A DNA stretch of 64,000 bases from Bacteroidota bacterium (GCA_023433345.1 JAEZDA010000086.1:34814-98813); one strand, 5' to 3'; counted from the first letter of the stretch, positions 1-12,000 are shown. Program-made: numbers and translations. The notes: generated by a model not told the origin, from the letters alone.

Positions 1-1206
1 AGTATCAATGAGGTTTCTCTGGTTAAATGGCTGAAGAAAGATGGCGAATGGGCCGACCGTGATGAGGTTCTGGCGGAGCTTGAAAGCGAAAAGGCAACCT
101 TTGAAGTAAATGCAGAACAAGCAGGCATTGTTAAGCATGTAGCTAAGGAAGGCGATACACTCGCCATCGGCGACACTGTTTGTACCATTGATACTGAGGC
201 GGAAAAGCCGGAGAAAGCAGGGGAACCTGAGCCGAAAACAGAGGATAAAAAACAAGAGGTAGCTCCAAAAGAAAAAGCAGCAGAAACGAAGCCGGCAGCA
301 CCAGTCTCACAGTCACGGGTAGACGAAAACGTAAAGACCACCCCGGTTGCAGCAGCGATCATTGCAGATAAAAAGGTCGACAAGCAATCAATAAAACCTT
401 CCGGCAGCAATGGGCGCATCATGAAACAGGATGTGCTGGCCGCTCTTGAAAATCCCGGTAGAAGCGCTGTTCTTTTCAGCAGGGAAGAAAAGACCGAGAA
501 GATGAGCAATCTTCGCAAAACGATTTCACGCCGCCTTGTTGAAGCAAAAAATTCTACTGCCATGCTCACCACTTTCAATGAGGTGGATATGAGCGCCATA
601 ATGGAAGTGCGGAAAAAATACAAGGATAAGTTTAAAGAAGTGCACGGTGTAGGCCTGGGCTTTATGAGTTTCTTTACGAAAGCATGCTGTTATGCATTAC
701 AGAAATTCCCTTCGGTAAATGCGTATATAGATGGTGAAAACCTCATCTTCCATGATTACTGCGATATATCGATTGCAGTTAGCGGTCCAAAAGGTCTTGT
801 GGTTCCTGTAATAAGAAATGCGGAAAGCCTTGGAATGGCAGAAATAGAAAACGCTGTTGTTGACCTTGCTACAAAAGCAAGGAATAACAAGCTCACCATC
901 GAAGAAATGAGCGGTGGTACTTTTACAATCACCAATGGCGGTATCTTCGGCTCAATGATGAGTACTCCCATTATCAATATCCCTCAGAGCGCCATCCTGG
1001 GTATGCACAACATCGTGGAGAGGCCTATGGCTGTGAACGGCCAGGTAGTTATCAGGCCTATGATGTATGTTGCTTTAAGTTATGATCATAGAATAATCGA
1101 TGGCCGTGAGTCTGTGGGCTTCCTGGTAACGGTGAAACAACTTTTGGAAAACCCTTCACTACTACTGTTCGGTAAAGATCCCCTTGATGCCCTGCTTGAA
1201 ATGTGA
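1..1206 (+). CDS. odhB: 2-oxoglutarate dehydrogenase E2, dihydrolipoyl succinyltransferase (5' end missing)
   Basis: This is the E2 core enzyme of a 2-oxoacid dehydrogenase complex. It moves the succinyl group from the E1-bound intermediate through lipoyl-lysine to CoA in the TCA cycle. The frame is open from base 1, so the N-terminus lies outside the window. Visible parts, in order: the end of a lipoyl domain with the lipoyl-lysine motif ELESEKAT (around bases 76-99), an Ala/Pro/Glu/Lys-rich linker, a peripheral-subunit-binding segment (around bases 340-450), and the catalytic acyltransferase domain with the active-site motif SYDHRIIDGRE near the C-terminus. The C-terminal sequence and the lipoyl motif fit the succinyl (OdhB/SucB) branch better than the acetyl branch. 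E1 (odhA) would be expected just left of the window. Which 2-oxoacid is used is inferred from family resemblance. Confidence 0.9.
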   Translation, partial: SINEVSLVKWLKKDGEWADRDEVLAELESEKATFEVNAEQAGIVKHVAKEGDTLAIGDTVCTIDTEAEKPEKAGEPEPKTEDKKQEVAPKEKAAETKPAAPVSQSRVDENVKTTPVAAAIIADKKVDKQSIKPSGSNGRIMKQDVLAALENPGRSAVLFSREEKTEKMSNLRKTISRRLVEAKNSTAMLTTFNEVDMSAIMEVRKKYKDKFKEVHGVGLGFMSFFTKACCYALQKFPSVNAYIDGENLIFHDYCDISIAVSGPKGLVVPVIRNAESLGMAEIENAVVDLATKARNNKLTIEEMSGGTFTITNGGIFGSMMSTPIINIPQSAILGMHNIVERPMAVNGQVVIRPMMYVALSYDHRIIDGRESVGFLVTVKQLLENPSLLLFGKDPLDALLEM

Positions 1207-1211
1207 TCCGC

Positions 1212-2372
1212 ATGAGCCGCTACAGGTCTTACCTTGATATTGCAAAGCAAATAATTGAAGGTTATAAAGGGGAAACTCCTTTTGCAATTCATTTAAAGAA
1301 TTTTTTTTCAGGCAAAAAGAAGTTTGGTTCAACAGATCGAAAAACGATCTCGGCCCTCTGCTATAATTTTTTCAGGGCTGGTAATTTGTTAGATGGAGAT
1401 ATTGAAACGAGGATCGTTAAATCTTTTTTCCTCCTAACCGAAGCTCCACATCCTTTTTTGGAAGAAATGGATACGGGGCTGAACGGGCTTTCATCCTGTT
1501 CTTTATCAGAAAAGCTGGCGCTGCTTAAGGCTGATGAGGAAAACCTGTTTCCTTTTTTGAGTGAATTGTCTCCCGGCATCGACCGGTCAAAATTCTGCAG
1601 ATCGATGCTTCATCAACCCGCGCTCTTCCTGAGAATACGGCCCGGTAAAGAAAATATTGTTGTAAGAAAACTGACAGAGGCCGGTTTAGCATTCGAAAAG
1701 CCTGATGAAAATTCAGTTCTCCTTGCCAATGGAACAAAACTGGATGGTATAATTGCAATAAACAGGAACGCGGTTATTCAGGATTTATGTTCACAGCATA
1801 CACTTGATTTTTTGGAAGAGGATCTTTTTTCTAGGTTTCCTGTTGATGTGTGGGATTGTTGCGCCGCAAGCGGAGGAAAAAGTATCCTCGCCTTCGACAA
1901 ATTGGGTCAAAATCTTCGGCTAACCGTTACCGATATCAGGAGTGGAATTTTGAAAAATCTCAAACTGCGGTTGGCAGAGGCAGGAGTTCCCGTTTTTCAT
2001 TCTGCCGTAAAAGATCTCACCACTCCTGTTACGATGCCGGGCAAATACAATGTTATACTGTGTGATGCGCCTTGTACCGGTAGCGGAACCTGGTCGCGAA
2101 CGCCAGAGTTGTTACATCAGTTCAAAAAAGAAAAAATAAAGGAATATTCAGAACTGCAAAGGAAGATCATCAAAAATGCCTTACCACATCTTGATGCGGG
2201 AGGTGTTTTCGTTTATATAACCTGCTCGGTGTTTTCACAGGAGAACGAAGCGCAGGTGAACTATCTTTTGCAACAACATCCACAAATAAAGTTGTTGCAT
2301 CAGGGCTATGTTAAGGGCTATGAAAAGCGGGCGGACACTCTTTTCACTTCCTCATTCAAATTATCGCATTAA
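1212..2372 (+). CDS. RsmB/NOL1-NOP2-Sun family RNA (cytosine-C5) methyltransferase
   Basis: SAM-dependent m5C RNA methyltransferase, probably acting on 16S rRNA like RsmB. The SAM-binding motif DCCAASGGK is at residues 215-223. Motif IV, DAPCTGSG, contains Cys288, and motif VI, ITCSVFSQ, contains Cys338; these are the two cysteines used for catalysis and product release. The first about 190 residues lack a clear PUA domain and may form a diverged NusB/RsmF-like RNA-binding part. I chose ATG 1212, 5 bp after the odhB stop. A GTG at 1203 overlapping that stop is possible and would add three residues. The 3' end overlaps the convergent subtilase gene by 12 bp. The exact target cytosine cannot be read from the sequence. 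Confidence 0.85.
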   Translation: MSRYRSYLDIAKQIIEGYKGETPFAIHLKNFFSGKKKFGSTDRKTISALCYNFFRAGNLLDGDIETRIVKSFFLLTEAPHPFLEEMDTGLNGLSSCSLSEKLALLKADEENLFPFLSELSPGIDRSKFCRSMLHQPALFLRIRPGKENIVVRKLTEAGLAFEKPDENSVLLANGTKLDGIIAINRNAVIQDLCSQHTLDFLEEDLFSRFPVDVWDCCAASGGKSILAFDKLGQNLRLTVTDIRSGILKNLKLRLAEAGVPVFHSAVKDLTTPVTMPGKYNVILCDAPCTGSGTWSRTPELLHQFKKEKIKEYSELQRKIIKNALPHLDAGGVFVYITCSVFSQENEAQVNYLLQQHPQIKLLHQGYVKGYEKRADTLFTSSFKLSH

Positions 2373-4310
2373 AACAACCTGTTTTGTTAGTTTCTTTTTC
2401 CCATTTATGAAAACAACCACCACATAAGTTCCCTGGCTCCACTTGTAAGTGTTTAAAGCCTCAAGATTGCGCCCGGGTAGCACACTTCCCCTTTTGTTAA
2501 GGACCTTCTGACCAACATTGTTGTATACGATTATAGAATAAGCTGCTGCTTCCGGATTTTCAATTACCACATTAAGCTGATCAATAACCGGGTTTGGAGA
2601 AAGGTTGATCGATGTAGTTGTTACCGGAGAACAGGAACTGGAATATAATACCTGTGCCGAATCAAGATAGAAGGTAGTATCTGTACCGATTTGAACCCCC
2701 ATTCTATAATTTATCATTCCTTGTGCAAGGGATGAAATATCATTGTTAAAACTGATCGCTTCCAAAGCAAAAGCCTGCTGCGATTCGTGCTGGGAAACGA
2801 CAGAATATTCATTTTCACCCGGCGCCTTGCGCTCCAGGAATATTTTTATGCCCTCGCCAGATTTTAATGTGAGATCAAAAGAAACATTGCAATCACCTTG
2901 TTGCAAAGAATAGTTGAAACTTTCTTTCTGCAATATCACAAAGGCCTTTTTTACATCGGGTATACCATATCCTACGCGGTCATCTGGTTGTGTGAACCTG
3001 CTTGAAGAAGTTTTCATTACCTCAAACAAATGCATATTGCTCACTTCCGGAAATGCCTGCCACAGGCATGTTGCAATACCCGCGAGGTTTGGGCAGGCGA
3101 ATGAAGTGCCGGAAGAATATGTAGGCATACCATCGAACACGCTGGCCACAATTGCATTCCATCCCACCGCTGCAAAAGAAGGTTTTACGTCTCCGTCTGA
3201 TGAAGGTCCGTAGCTGCTGAAACTCCCGACGGCTCCGGTGGTATCAACCGCTCCAACTGTTACAGCATAATCCGCATCTCCGGGTGTAACCACATAATGC
3301 CAGGGATTGTTGCCTTCATTGCCGGCAGATACCATCATCAGCATTCCTTTTTTTGCACCAAGATTAGTGGCTTTGGCTGCCATCGTGGTATTGCCATCCA
3401 TGTCGCTGTATGTATGATCGAAAACCGGGTTGTGAAATAGCGCATAGCCAAGCGAGGTTGAAACCACTTCAACTCCCGCACTATCTGCTTTTTCATAACC
3501 GGCAGCAAGAAAGTGTTCCTCGATCGGATATTCGGTTGCTGCATCTTCAGTTCTAAAAAGATAGAAGGAAGAAGCCGGAGCCGTTCCCACAAACTGGCCG
3601 GGGAGATTAGCCGCGATGGTGCTCAGGCACTGCATTCCATGATAATGATCTTCGTTCACACTGCCATCCATATCTACAAAGTCATAAACCCCAAGCACCT
3701 GGTTATTCAGCCTCATACTGTCGAATGAAGGCAGGGACAGGTAGCGGTAAAATCCTGCATCAAGAAGCGCCATTTGCATTCCGTTTCCTTGGAAGCCTAA
3801 GCGGTGAAGAAAATCACCATTATGAATTTTCACCTGGCCATTAGAATATCCATAAGCGAGGGAATCACCGGTTATGTTTGCTGTTCTGCCGGCCAACCCA
3901 GGCAATTCATCAGTTGATTCAAATTTACCCGGGGCCGTGATCACAGATATGCGGGGAGCGATCGCTGTTGATGATTCAACGAAGGGCAAAGTAGAAATTT
4001 TCGCAAGCGCCGCAGCATCCGAAGTTCGGATCGCAACCTGGTTAAGCCATCTTGAAGATGCAAGAATTTCAACTGAACCTGCTGCACGAAGGCTATCAAT
4101 ATATCGTGGTGTAATCGGAAGATCAGTACTGTCGATTGCAATGTTATACCGTAACCTCCTGTCAATTGAGCGTTGAGAAAGGTAGCTTAAAGGATCAGAT
4201 ATAGAATACGGGTTGCTGCCTTTATCAGTGAATTTAATGATATGCCTGTTGAGTTGGGCTTCTGAAAACAGGGCAAGTGAAAGAAAGGCAAGCAGTAGCG
4301 AGGCACGCAT
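2361..4310 (-). CDS. Secreted S8 (subtilisin-like) serine peptidase with T9SS type A sorting domain
   Basis: A 649-residue exported protease. ATG 4310 gives a clean signal peptide ending SEAQ at residue 19; longer upstream starts would run into fabH. The subtilase catalytic set is present: Asp184 (ALLDAGF), His224 (DHYHGMQ), oxyanion Asn331 (SAGNEGN) and Ser403 (SSGTSFACP). About 120 residues before the catalytic domain look like a propeptide. The last about 75 residues (SPNPVIDQLNV through a final KQVVLMR) form the T9SS type A C-terminal sorting domain, so the protein should cross the outer membrane through the SprA-type translocon encoded nearby and be surface-anchored or released. Its substrate is unknown. 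It overlaps the convergent methyltransferase gene by 12 bp. Confidence 0.9.
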   Translation of the reverse strand: MRASLLLAFLSLALFSEAQLNRHIIKFTDKGSNPYSISDPLSYLSQRSIDRRLRYNIAIDSTDLPITPRYIDSLRAAGSVEILASSRWLNQVAIRTSDAAALAKISTLPFVESSTAIAPRISVITAPGKFESTDELPGLAGRTANITGDSLAYGYSNGQVKIHNGDFLHRLGFQGNGMQMALLDAGFYRYLSLPSFDSMRLNNQVLGVYDFVDMDGSVNEDHYHGMQCLSTIAANLPGQFVGTAPASSFYLFRTEDAATEYPIEEHFLAAGYEKADSAGVEVVSTSLGYALFHNPVFDHTYSDMDGNTTMAAKATNLGAKKGMLMMVSAGNEGNNPWHYVVTPGDADYAVTVGAVDTTGAVGSFSSYGPSSDGDVKPSFAAVGWNAIVASVFDGMPTYSSGTSFACPNLAGIATCLWQAFPEVSNMHLFEVMKTSSSRFTQPDDRVGYGIPDVKKAFVILQKESFNYSLQQGDCNVSFDLTLKSGEGIKIFLERKAPGENEYSVVSQHESQQAFALEAISFNNDISSLAQGMINYRMGVQIGTDTTFYLDSAQVLYSSSCSPVTTTSINLSPNPVIDQLNVVIENPEAAAYSIIVYNNVGQKVLNKRGSVLPGRNLEALNTYKWSQGTYVVVVFINGKKKLTKQVVLMR

Positions 4311-4363
4311 GTACAGGTTTTTAATCTTCGAAGTTACACTGTAAAACGTGAATGGGTGCGTGT

Positions 4364-5353
4364 TTAGTATGACCATTTGAGCCAGGTAGCGCCCCACGTA
4401 AAGCCTCCTCCGAATGCGGCGAGAATAATATTGTCGCCCTTTTTAAGTTTATCTTCCCATTCCCACAGGCAAAGAGGAAGTGTGCCGGCGGTGGTGTTGC
4501 CGTATTTCTGGATGTTGATCATAACCTTCTCTTTAGGAAGGTTCATGCGATTTGCGGTTGCGTCGATAATGCGGAGATTGGCCTGGTGTGGCACAAGCCA
4601 TGCAATATCATCTGCAGTTAAATTATTTCTCTGCATTAGTTCATAGCTCACGTCAGCCATGCCTTTCACGGCAAATTTGAAAACCGCCTGTCCCTCCTGG
4701 TAAATGAAATGTTCTTTCGCCATCACAGTTTCAACGGAGGATGGTTTAACAGATCCACCTGCTTTCATGTGAAGGTATTGGCGACCGCTTCCATCACTTC
4801 GCAAAATGCTGTCTTTAATGCCGGTATCGTCGGAGGTGGGTTCAAGCAGCACGGCTCCGGCTCCGTCACCGAATATGATACAGGTGGCCCGGTCGCTGTA
4901 ATCTACGATAGCGCTCATTTTGTCAACGCCAACAACGATCACTTTTTTATAACGCCCACTCTCCACCAAAGCAGCTCCCGTAGTCAGCGAATAGAGAAAC
5001 CCCGAACATGCGGCTTCAACATCAAAGCCAAAAGCATTAGTCATCCCCAGCTTATCGCAAATTATGTTTGCCGTGGCTGGAAACACCATATCCGGAGTAA
5101 CTGTGGCACATATCAGGCAGTCAATCTCTGTTGGACTGATGCCCTTCTTCTTAAAAATTTCCTTAATAGCTTCCACCGCCATATCACTGCTTCCCAGCCC
5201 TTCGCCCTTCAAAATCCTTCTTTCTTCAATACCTGTTCTGCTTCGTATCCATTCATCATTTGTTTCCACCATCTTTTCCAGTTCGGCGTTAGTTAGGCGG
5301 TACTCAGGCACATATCCTCCCACAGAAGTTATTGCAGCGGCGATTTTTTGCAT
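4364..5353 (-). CDS. fabH: 3-oxoacyl-ACP synthase III (KAS III)
   Basis: Starts fatty acid synthesis by condensing acetyl-CoA, or branched acyl-CoA in this phylum, with malonyl-ACP. At 329 residues it has the usual FabH length. The catalytic triad is complete: Cys116 in VEAACSGF, His256 in VPHQANLR and Asn286 in KYGNTTAG. The C-terminal glycine-rich GGGFTWGA is also typical. It lies 53 bp upstream of the subtilase on the same strand and is divergent from ruvA. The family in Bacteroidota often primes iso-branched fatty acids; that preference is inferred. An AMP-forming or quinolone-type paralogue is unlikely given the intact triad and ordinary length. Confidence 0.95.
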   Translation of the reverse strand: MQKIAAAITSVGGYVPEYRLTNAELEKMVETNDEWIRSRTGIEERRILKGEGLGSSDMAVEAIKEIFKKKGISPTEIDCLICATVTPDMVFPATANIICDKLGMTNAFGFDVEAACSGFLYSLTTGAALVESGRYKKVIVVGVDKMSAIVDYSDRATCIIFGDGAGAVLLEPTSDDTGIKDSILRSDGSGRQYLHMKAGGSVKPSSVETVMAKEHFIYQEGQAVFKFAVKGMADVSYELMQRNNLTADDIAWLVPHQANLRIIDATANRMNLPKEKVMINIQKYGNTTAGTLPLCLWEWEDKLKKGDNIILAAFGGGFTWGATWLKWSY

Positions 5354-5443
5354 ATTCTGGCTGATTTCGGTTTCAACGAACAGGCAAAATTAGCGGAATT
5401 TGTATTCCTATCACTTTGGTCGCCTACACACATAAAATATCCG

Positions 5444-5451
5444 TATTTTCG
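5444..5451 (+). promoter_or_regulatory. Putative -7 element (TATTTTCG) for ruvA
   Basis: TATTTTCG differs from the Bacteroidota -7 consensus TAnnTTTG at one position and lies 19 bp before the ruvA ATG. The same variant precedes prs and the beta-barrel gene at 61540. No clear -33 TTTG is present at the expected distance. Confidence 0.4.
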
Positions 5452-5470
5452 CTATCCAGTTTTTGAAATT

Positions 5471-6058
5471 ATGTACGCTTACCTGAGTGGTGATTTAACT
5501 TTTAAAAGTCCGGCCCTTGTTTATCTTGATGTAAACGGGGTGGGCTATGAGGTTAATATAAGTTTGCATACCTGGTCGGCGATCCAGCATATGGAAAAGG
5601 TAAAACTCTATACCTGGTTCCAAGTTAAGGAGGATGCCCACCAGCTTTTTGGGTTCTATGAACCGGTTGAAAAGGAAATGTTTCAGATGCTCACGAGTGT
5701 TTCAGGGGTTGGAGCAGCTACGGCAAGAATGATGCTGTCATACATCAGGCCAGATGAAGTTTCTTCTGCAATTTCTTCCGGAAACGTAAGGCTTTTGGAG
5801 GGTGTGAAAGGGATCGGGAAGAAAACAGCGGAACGCCTGGTGCTGGAATTAAGAGATAAAGTAAATAAAGGAGGCTCCGCAATCCGCGAAGTGAACCATA
5901 CTGCTCACAATAGTTTGGAAGCGGATGCGTTAAATGCATTGACAGCATTGGGTATCAACAGGGCCCAGGCTGAACAATCCGTTAAGAAAGCGAGGGCGGC
6001 AGATCCGGAAATATCTCAGTTAGAAGACCTTATTAAAAAAGCTTTAAAAGCCATTTGA
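5471..6058 (+). CDS. ruvA: Holliday junction branch migration protein RuvA
   Basis: DNA-binding subunit of the RuvAB branch-migration motor. ATG 5471 starts the typical RuvA N-terminus (MYAYLSGDL) and gives 195 residues, the usual length; the frame stays open upstream but that part does not look like RuvA. Domain I is an OB fold. Domain II has two helix-hairpin-helix motifs (VSGVGAATA and VKGIGKKTAERL) that hold the junction backbone. Domain III (DALNALTALGINRAQAE) contacts RuvB. It sits 29 bp upstream of sprA on the same strand, an arrangement I recall from other Bacteroidota, and the two may be co-transcribed although their functions are unrelated. Confidence 0.95.
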   Translation: MYAYLSGDLTFKSPALVYLDVNGVGYEVNISLHTWSAIQHMEKVKLYTWFQVKEDAHQLFGFYEPVEKEMFQMLTSVSGVGAATARMMLSYIRPDEVSSAISSGNVRLLEGVKGIGKKTAERLVLELRDKVNKGGSAIREVNHTAHNSLEADALNALTALGINRAQAEQSVKKARAADPEISQLEDLIKKALKAI

Positions 6059-6087
6059 CAAGAACGCTACCTTAATTTTTTTACCGG

Positions 6088-9000
6088 ATGTTGCTTATCA
6101 GAAAGTTTTTCTTTACTTCCCTGGTTCGGGTGTCGGGCATTGTTTTGTTTCTGCTGGTGCAGCAAACGGCCCTGGCCAATGGAAGTTCATCATATAAATT
6201 CGATTTTTTCCAGGACACAGTACCGGTTAACCAGCAACTGCCTTTTCCCTTAAGTGACAGGAGGGGAGATTTTCTTTCATCTCCACAAGGATCATTCGAC
6301 CTGAGAAGTCCGAGTAATTTTACCGATTCAGTTGTTTATGATTATGATAACCGCCGGTATATAATTTACGAAAAGATCGGCGACAGGTATTATCGCGTTC
6401 CTACAACTTATACTTTTGATGAGTTTTGGCAGATGCGCCACGCACAGGCGGAACAGGAATATTTCAGGCAAAGGGCGAATACAACCAGCATTCTTAATCG
6501 CGGAAAATTTGTAAGGCCGAAACTGTCTCTCACAGATAATTTGTTCAACCGTTTATTCGGTAATGGTGAAATAAAGATAAATCCACAGGGTAATGTTGAT
6601 ATAACAGCCGGCTACCAGGGCCAGAGAATTGACAACCCAACACTTCCTGAACGTGCGCGAAAAAGCGGCGGTCTTGATTTCAACATGAATGCCCAATTGA
6701 ATGTGAATGCAAGCATTGGCGACAAGTTGAAATTTCCAATTAATTACAACACTCTAGCAAACTTTGATCTGGATAATCAGCTTAAGCTTGATTACACGGG
6801 AAATGATGATGAAATATTAAAAAGATTTGAGGCCGGTAATGTTAGCTTTCCGGCACGCGGAACCCTCATTCCGGGCGCGCAACAATTGTTTGGATTGAAA
6901 ACACAGTTGCAGTTCGGCAAATTATACGTAACCACAGTGCTTGCGAATCAAAAGTCGCAACGGCAAAATGTAAATCTTGAAGGAGGGGCAGCGGCACAGC
7001 GTTTTGAAGTGAAGGCAGATGAATATGAAGAGAACCGGCACTTTCTTTTATCGCAATATTTCTACAATAATTACAACAAAGTGATGAGTAATCTGCCGGC
7101 AATAACATCGCCGGTGCAAATTCTTCGTCTTGAAGTTTGGGTTACAAACAGAAACGGTACAACAACGGAAACACGTGATGTTGTGGGCCTGATGGACCTT
7201 GGCGAAGTAGATCCGTATCTCGATCCGCCGATCATAACTGTTCCTTCCACCTTTCAAACGGTTCCTTCTAACGGGGCAAACAGTCTTTATAGCGACGTGT
7301 TGAATCAGCCGGATGCAAGAAACCCGGCAATGGCTTTCAATAACCTGCGTAATCTTGGGTTAAGCCCCGTACAGGATTTTGAAAAAACTTTTGCCCGCAA
7401 ACTCGATTCAACACAGTACATATATAATTCGCAAGTTGGGACTCTTTCGCTGAGCCAGCCTTTGCAAACAGATGAGGTGCTTGCCGTGGCATTTCAGTAT
7501 TCTTACAACGGAAAAATTTTCCAGGTGGGAGAATTCTCACAAGATGTGCCACCTGATACAACTTCTGCCACGCAAAAAGTTTTGTTCCTGAAATTGTTGA
7601 AGGCTACTTCACAAAGGCCAACACTTCCTATTTGGGATCTGATGCTTAAGAACGTTTACTCTGTTGGCTATGGTGTGCTTACTCCAACTGATTTTAAACT
7701 TGATGTGCTGTACCAGGAACCGGGTCTTGGAGACAAACGTTACGTTCCATTCGGAGATAAAAATTTGGGAGCGCCAATAATTTCTCTTGTAAACCTCGAC
7801 AGGTTAAATAGTCAGCTCGATCCTCAGCCTGATGGTGTGTTTGATTACGTGGAAGGATTTACAGTGATGTCGCAATACAGCCGTGTTATGTTTCCTGTAC
7901 TGGAACCGTTCGGCCGCGACCTTGCTACCCAGATATATCTTGAAAACCCTCCGCCCCCTGAAGCAAAGGATACTCTGTTCTATGCGCTTTATGATTCAAT
8001 AAAGGCAGTTGCGCAACAATACCCGAACCTCAACAGGTTTGTTTTAAAAGGAACTGCAAAAACATCGGGCAGTGCAGATATCAGCATTGGGTTCAACATT
8101 CCGCCGGGCTCCGTAACAGTAACAGCAGGAGGGAGAAATTTGCAGGAAGGTGTAGATTATGATATCAATTATGATCTTGGTACAATCCGTATTACTAACC
8201 AGGCAATTCTTACTGCAGGCCTGCCGGTGCAGGTGAACTTTGAAAATAACGCATCCTTTGGTTTGCAACAGCGTTCCTACCTGGGGCTTCGTCTTGATTA
8301 TATGGCGAAGAACACGGCCTCTGAGCAATTGTCTTTTGGTGGAACTATTGTTCGCCTGAGCGAAAGACCATTTTTTACCAAAGTGAATCTTGACGAAGAT
8401 CCGATACGTAACACGATGTATGGTTTGGATGTCAACTATCGCAAAGATCTTCCGCGTTTAACAAGGTTGCTTGATAAGATACCGATTTACACTACCACTG
8501 CTCCATCAAGCATAAACGTTTATGGAGAAGCAGCATTTCTAAAGCCTGGTCACGCACCGCAGATAGGTAAGGGAGAGGAAGGACTTGTATATATCGATGA
8601 TTTTGAGGGAAGCAAATCGGGCATCGATCTCCGTTTTCCACCAATAAGCTGGACCCTGGCCTCAACTCCTTACCAGGCGGAGGACAGAAATGGAAATATT
8701 CTTTTCCCTGAAGCGGCATTAAATAATGACCTGGATTATGGAAAGAAGCGCGGGAAACTCGCATGGTACCAGATAGAACAAGTGTTGCAGCAATTCAGAT
8801 CAAACAACAACCCGATTAATGATGCCAACCTGTTAAGCGATCCAAGAGTTCGGCCCGTTTACCAGAAAGAGATATTTCCGCAAAGAACGACAGGTTTTGG
8901 AGAAAGCCAGCTCGTAACATTTGACCTTGCATATTATCCTGCGGAAAAAGGACCTTATAATTTTGAAGAAGATCCTTCAAGGATAAATGCAAATGCCCGA

Positions 9001-12000
9001 TTTTTAAATCCGCGTGAAAATTTCGGTGGCATAATGCGCAACATTGAGCAGACGGATTTTGAAACAAGCAATATCGAATTCATAGAGGCCTGGGTTCAGG
9101 ATCCTTTCATCTTAAACCCTGCATCAAATGGTGGTAAGTTATATTTCAATCTTGGTAATATTTCAGAAGACATCTTGAAGGATGGCAGGAGATTTTATGA
9201 AAATGGATTACCAACTCCAAATGCACCCTCTCCTGTTGATACGACGGTTTGGGGGCTTGTTCCACGCAACCCGATACAGGTAACAAATGCATTCAGCAAT
9301 GTGCCGGAAGACAGGATATTCCAGGATATTGGTTTTGATGGAATTACTTCAGAGCAGGAAAGGTTCCGGAGACAAGCCTATCTTTCCAATCTTTCAGCAA
9401 CTTTCGGGATAGGCTCGCTTGTATATCTACAGGCCGAGGCCGACCCGAGCTCAGATGATTACATACATTATCGTGATGGTCGCTTTGGAGGAAATGTTGG
9501 AATTCTCCAACGCTATAAAAATTTCAACAATCCTGAAGGCAACTCCCCGGTAAGCGATGGCGGTGAATTTTCCTCTGCTGCCACACTCTATCCTGATGCA
9601 GAAGACCTCAACAGAGATAACACCCTTAACGAAACCGAAGAATACTTTCAATACACGGTTGATCTTAAGCCAACCACGGCTCCGGAAATGCAGATCGGAA
9701 CAAACTTTATTGTTGATAAAAAAGTTGTGTCTGTGAGTCTTGCTAACGGTACAACAAGAAATGAAACATGGTACCAGTTCCGTATCCCGATTGGCAGTCA
9801 TAATAAGATTGTAGGAAATATTCCGGATTTTAAATCGATCCGGTTTATCAGGATGTTCCTTACTGATTTTGATGACAGCGTTGTTGTTCGTTTTGGTGAG
9901 CTGCAGCTTGCGCGAAACATCTGGAGGAAGTTTCAATATAAGGTTGATTCTACGGGATTGTATTCACCCACCAGTTCGGTTCCTTTAAATGTGGGCGCCG
10001 TGAATATCGAGGAAAATGATCAGCGCCTTCCGCTGCCATATCGAACACCTCGTGAAATTGAGCGTGTGCAAACTTTAAGCAATAACGGCGTGAACCTTTT
10101 ACAGAATGAGCAGGCAATGACATTGCAATTTTGTGATCTTCCGCGCAATGATGCGAAATCAGTTTTCCAAACATTTGCGAACCGCGATCTTCGCCAGTTC
10201 AGGAAACTTTCGATGTACATTCATGCTGAGAACGCAGAGAAGACTCCAATAGCTTTCGGCGATCGCGACCTAACGGCAGTTATAAGAATGGGAAATGATT
10301 TTGTAAACAATTATTACGAGATCAGGATACCACTTATTCCAACACCGCTGAGCGCAGGAAACCTGAATCCTGATTCAGATGTTTACAATGACACTCTTTG
10401 GAATCCCCGAAACTCTTTAAATGTTGACCTTCACAGGCTGACGCAGATAAAACAAAACAGAAATCTCTCTCAGGCCTCTGCCGTGGAAATTTTCCGTGAA
10501 TTGCAGGAGAATGGTCACACTTATTCAGTGATGGGAAATCCGAATCTGGGAGAGGTGCGAGGCATAATGATAGGAGTGGAGAATACGAATTCTCAATCGG
10601 CCTGCGGTGAGATCTGGGTTAATGAATTGCGGCTAAGTTCGATAGATGAAAATGGTGGTTGGGCGGCCTTGGGAAGAGTGGATGTTAATCTTGCTGACCT
10701 TGGAACATTATCTGTTTCTGCTAACACACACAGCAACGGCTTTGGTACGCTGGAGCAAAGAATAAATGAACGCTATCGCGATGATTTCATTCAGTTCGAT
10801 GTAGCCGCTAATCTCGAACTTGGTAAGCTTGTTCCGAAAAACGTCGGCATGTCTATACCGGTGTACGCAAGTTACAGTCAAACCGTAAGCACGCCTGAGT
10901 ATGATCCATATGATATGGATATTAAATTGAAGGACAAACTTCGTTCATCACCGCGTTCGCAACGCGATTCAATAAGGAAAACCGCTGTTGATTTTGTTTC
11001 GGTGAAAACATTGAATTTTACCAACGTAAGAAAACTCAAAACGAATGGCAAGGCTCCAAAAATTTATGATGTAGAAAACCTGGATGTAAGTTATTCATTC
11101 ATTCAAACTCTCGCACACAGTCCTCTTATAGAAAAAAATGAGGTGACAAGGCACAGGGCTGCTTTGGGCTACAACTATGCGCCTGAGCCGAAGTATCTCA
11201 CGCCTTTCAAGAAGATGTTGAGCAAGTCGAAAACAAAGTGGCTGGATGCAATAAGGGATTTCAACTTCAATTATATACCATCACAACTAAGTTTCAGGGC
11301 TGATGTCAGTCGGCAGTTCGGTGCTATCAGGCCAAGGAGTGTGGGCACATCAAAATATGCGATCCCCGAAACTTATGATAAGTATTTCACCTTCCAAAGG
11401 GATTATATTTTGCGTTGGAATTTTACGAGAAGTCTCGCGCTGGACTATACCGCAACCAATAATTCACGCATCGATGAACCTGCGGGCAGGATAGATACAA
11501 AAGCAGAACGAGACACAATAAGAGAGAACTTACTTAAAGGCGGAAGAAATACACTCTTCAATCAAACAGCTAATTTTTCTTATACACTTCCTACCACTAA
11601 AATTCCACTGTTGGATTGGACGACGGTGAATTTAAAATACCAGGCCGCTTATCGCTGGATAGGAGCGAGTCGCCTTGCAGTTAACCTCGGTAATTTCCTT
11701 GAAAACGGGCAGCAGAAAGAGGCGACCATGCAGTTTGATTTCACAAGGCTTTACCAAAAATCAAAATTGCTTAAGCAACTCGACGCGCCATCCAACAGAG
11801 ACGATCGCGAAAAATGGCGGAACAGGATCACTAAGGTGCAGGATTCAGTTACTCTGAAGAATGGAAAAAGAGTTTTGAAAACAAGAAGAATTGTCGACAA
11901 AACTGCAGTACCCTACGTAAGCACCGGAGGTAAGGTTCTGGGGAAGTTGTTAACAAGCCTCAAGCAGGTGAATTTTTCTGTTGCAGAAGTGGCAAACACA

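Noticed and set aside
4709..5296. 195-codon plus-strand frame opposite fabH
   Set aside because: A shadow of fabH on the other strand; the fabH catalytic motifs account for this region.
9451..9936. 161-codon minus-strand frame inside sprA
   Set aside because: Antisense shadow of a continuous, family-consistent SprA frame.
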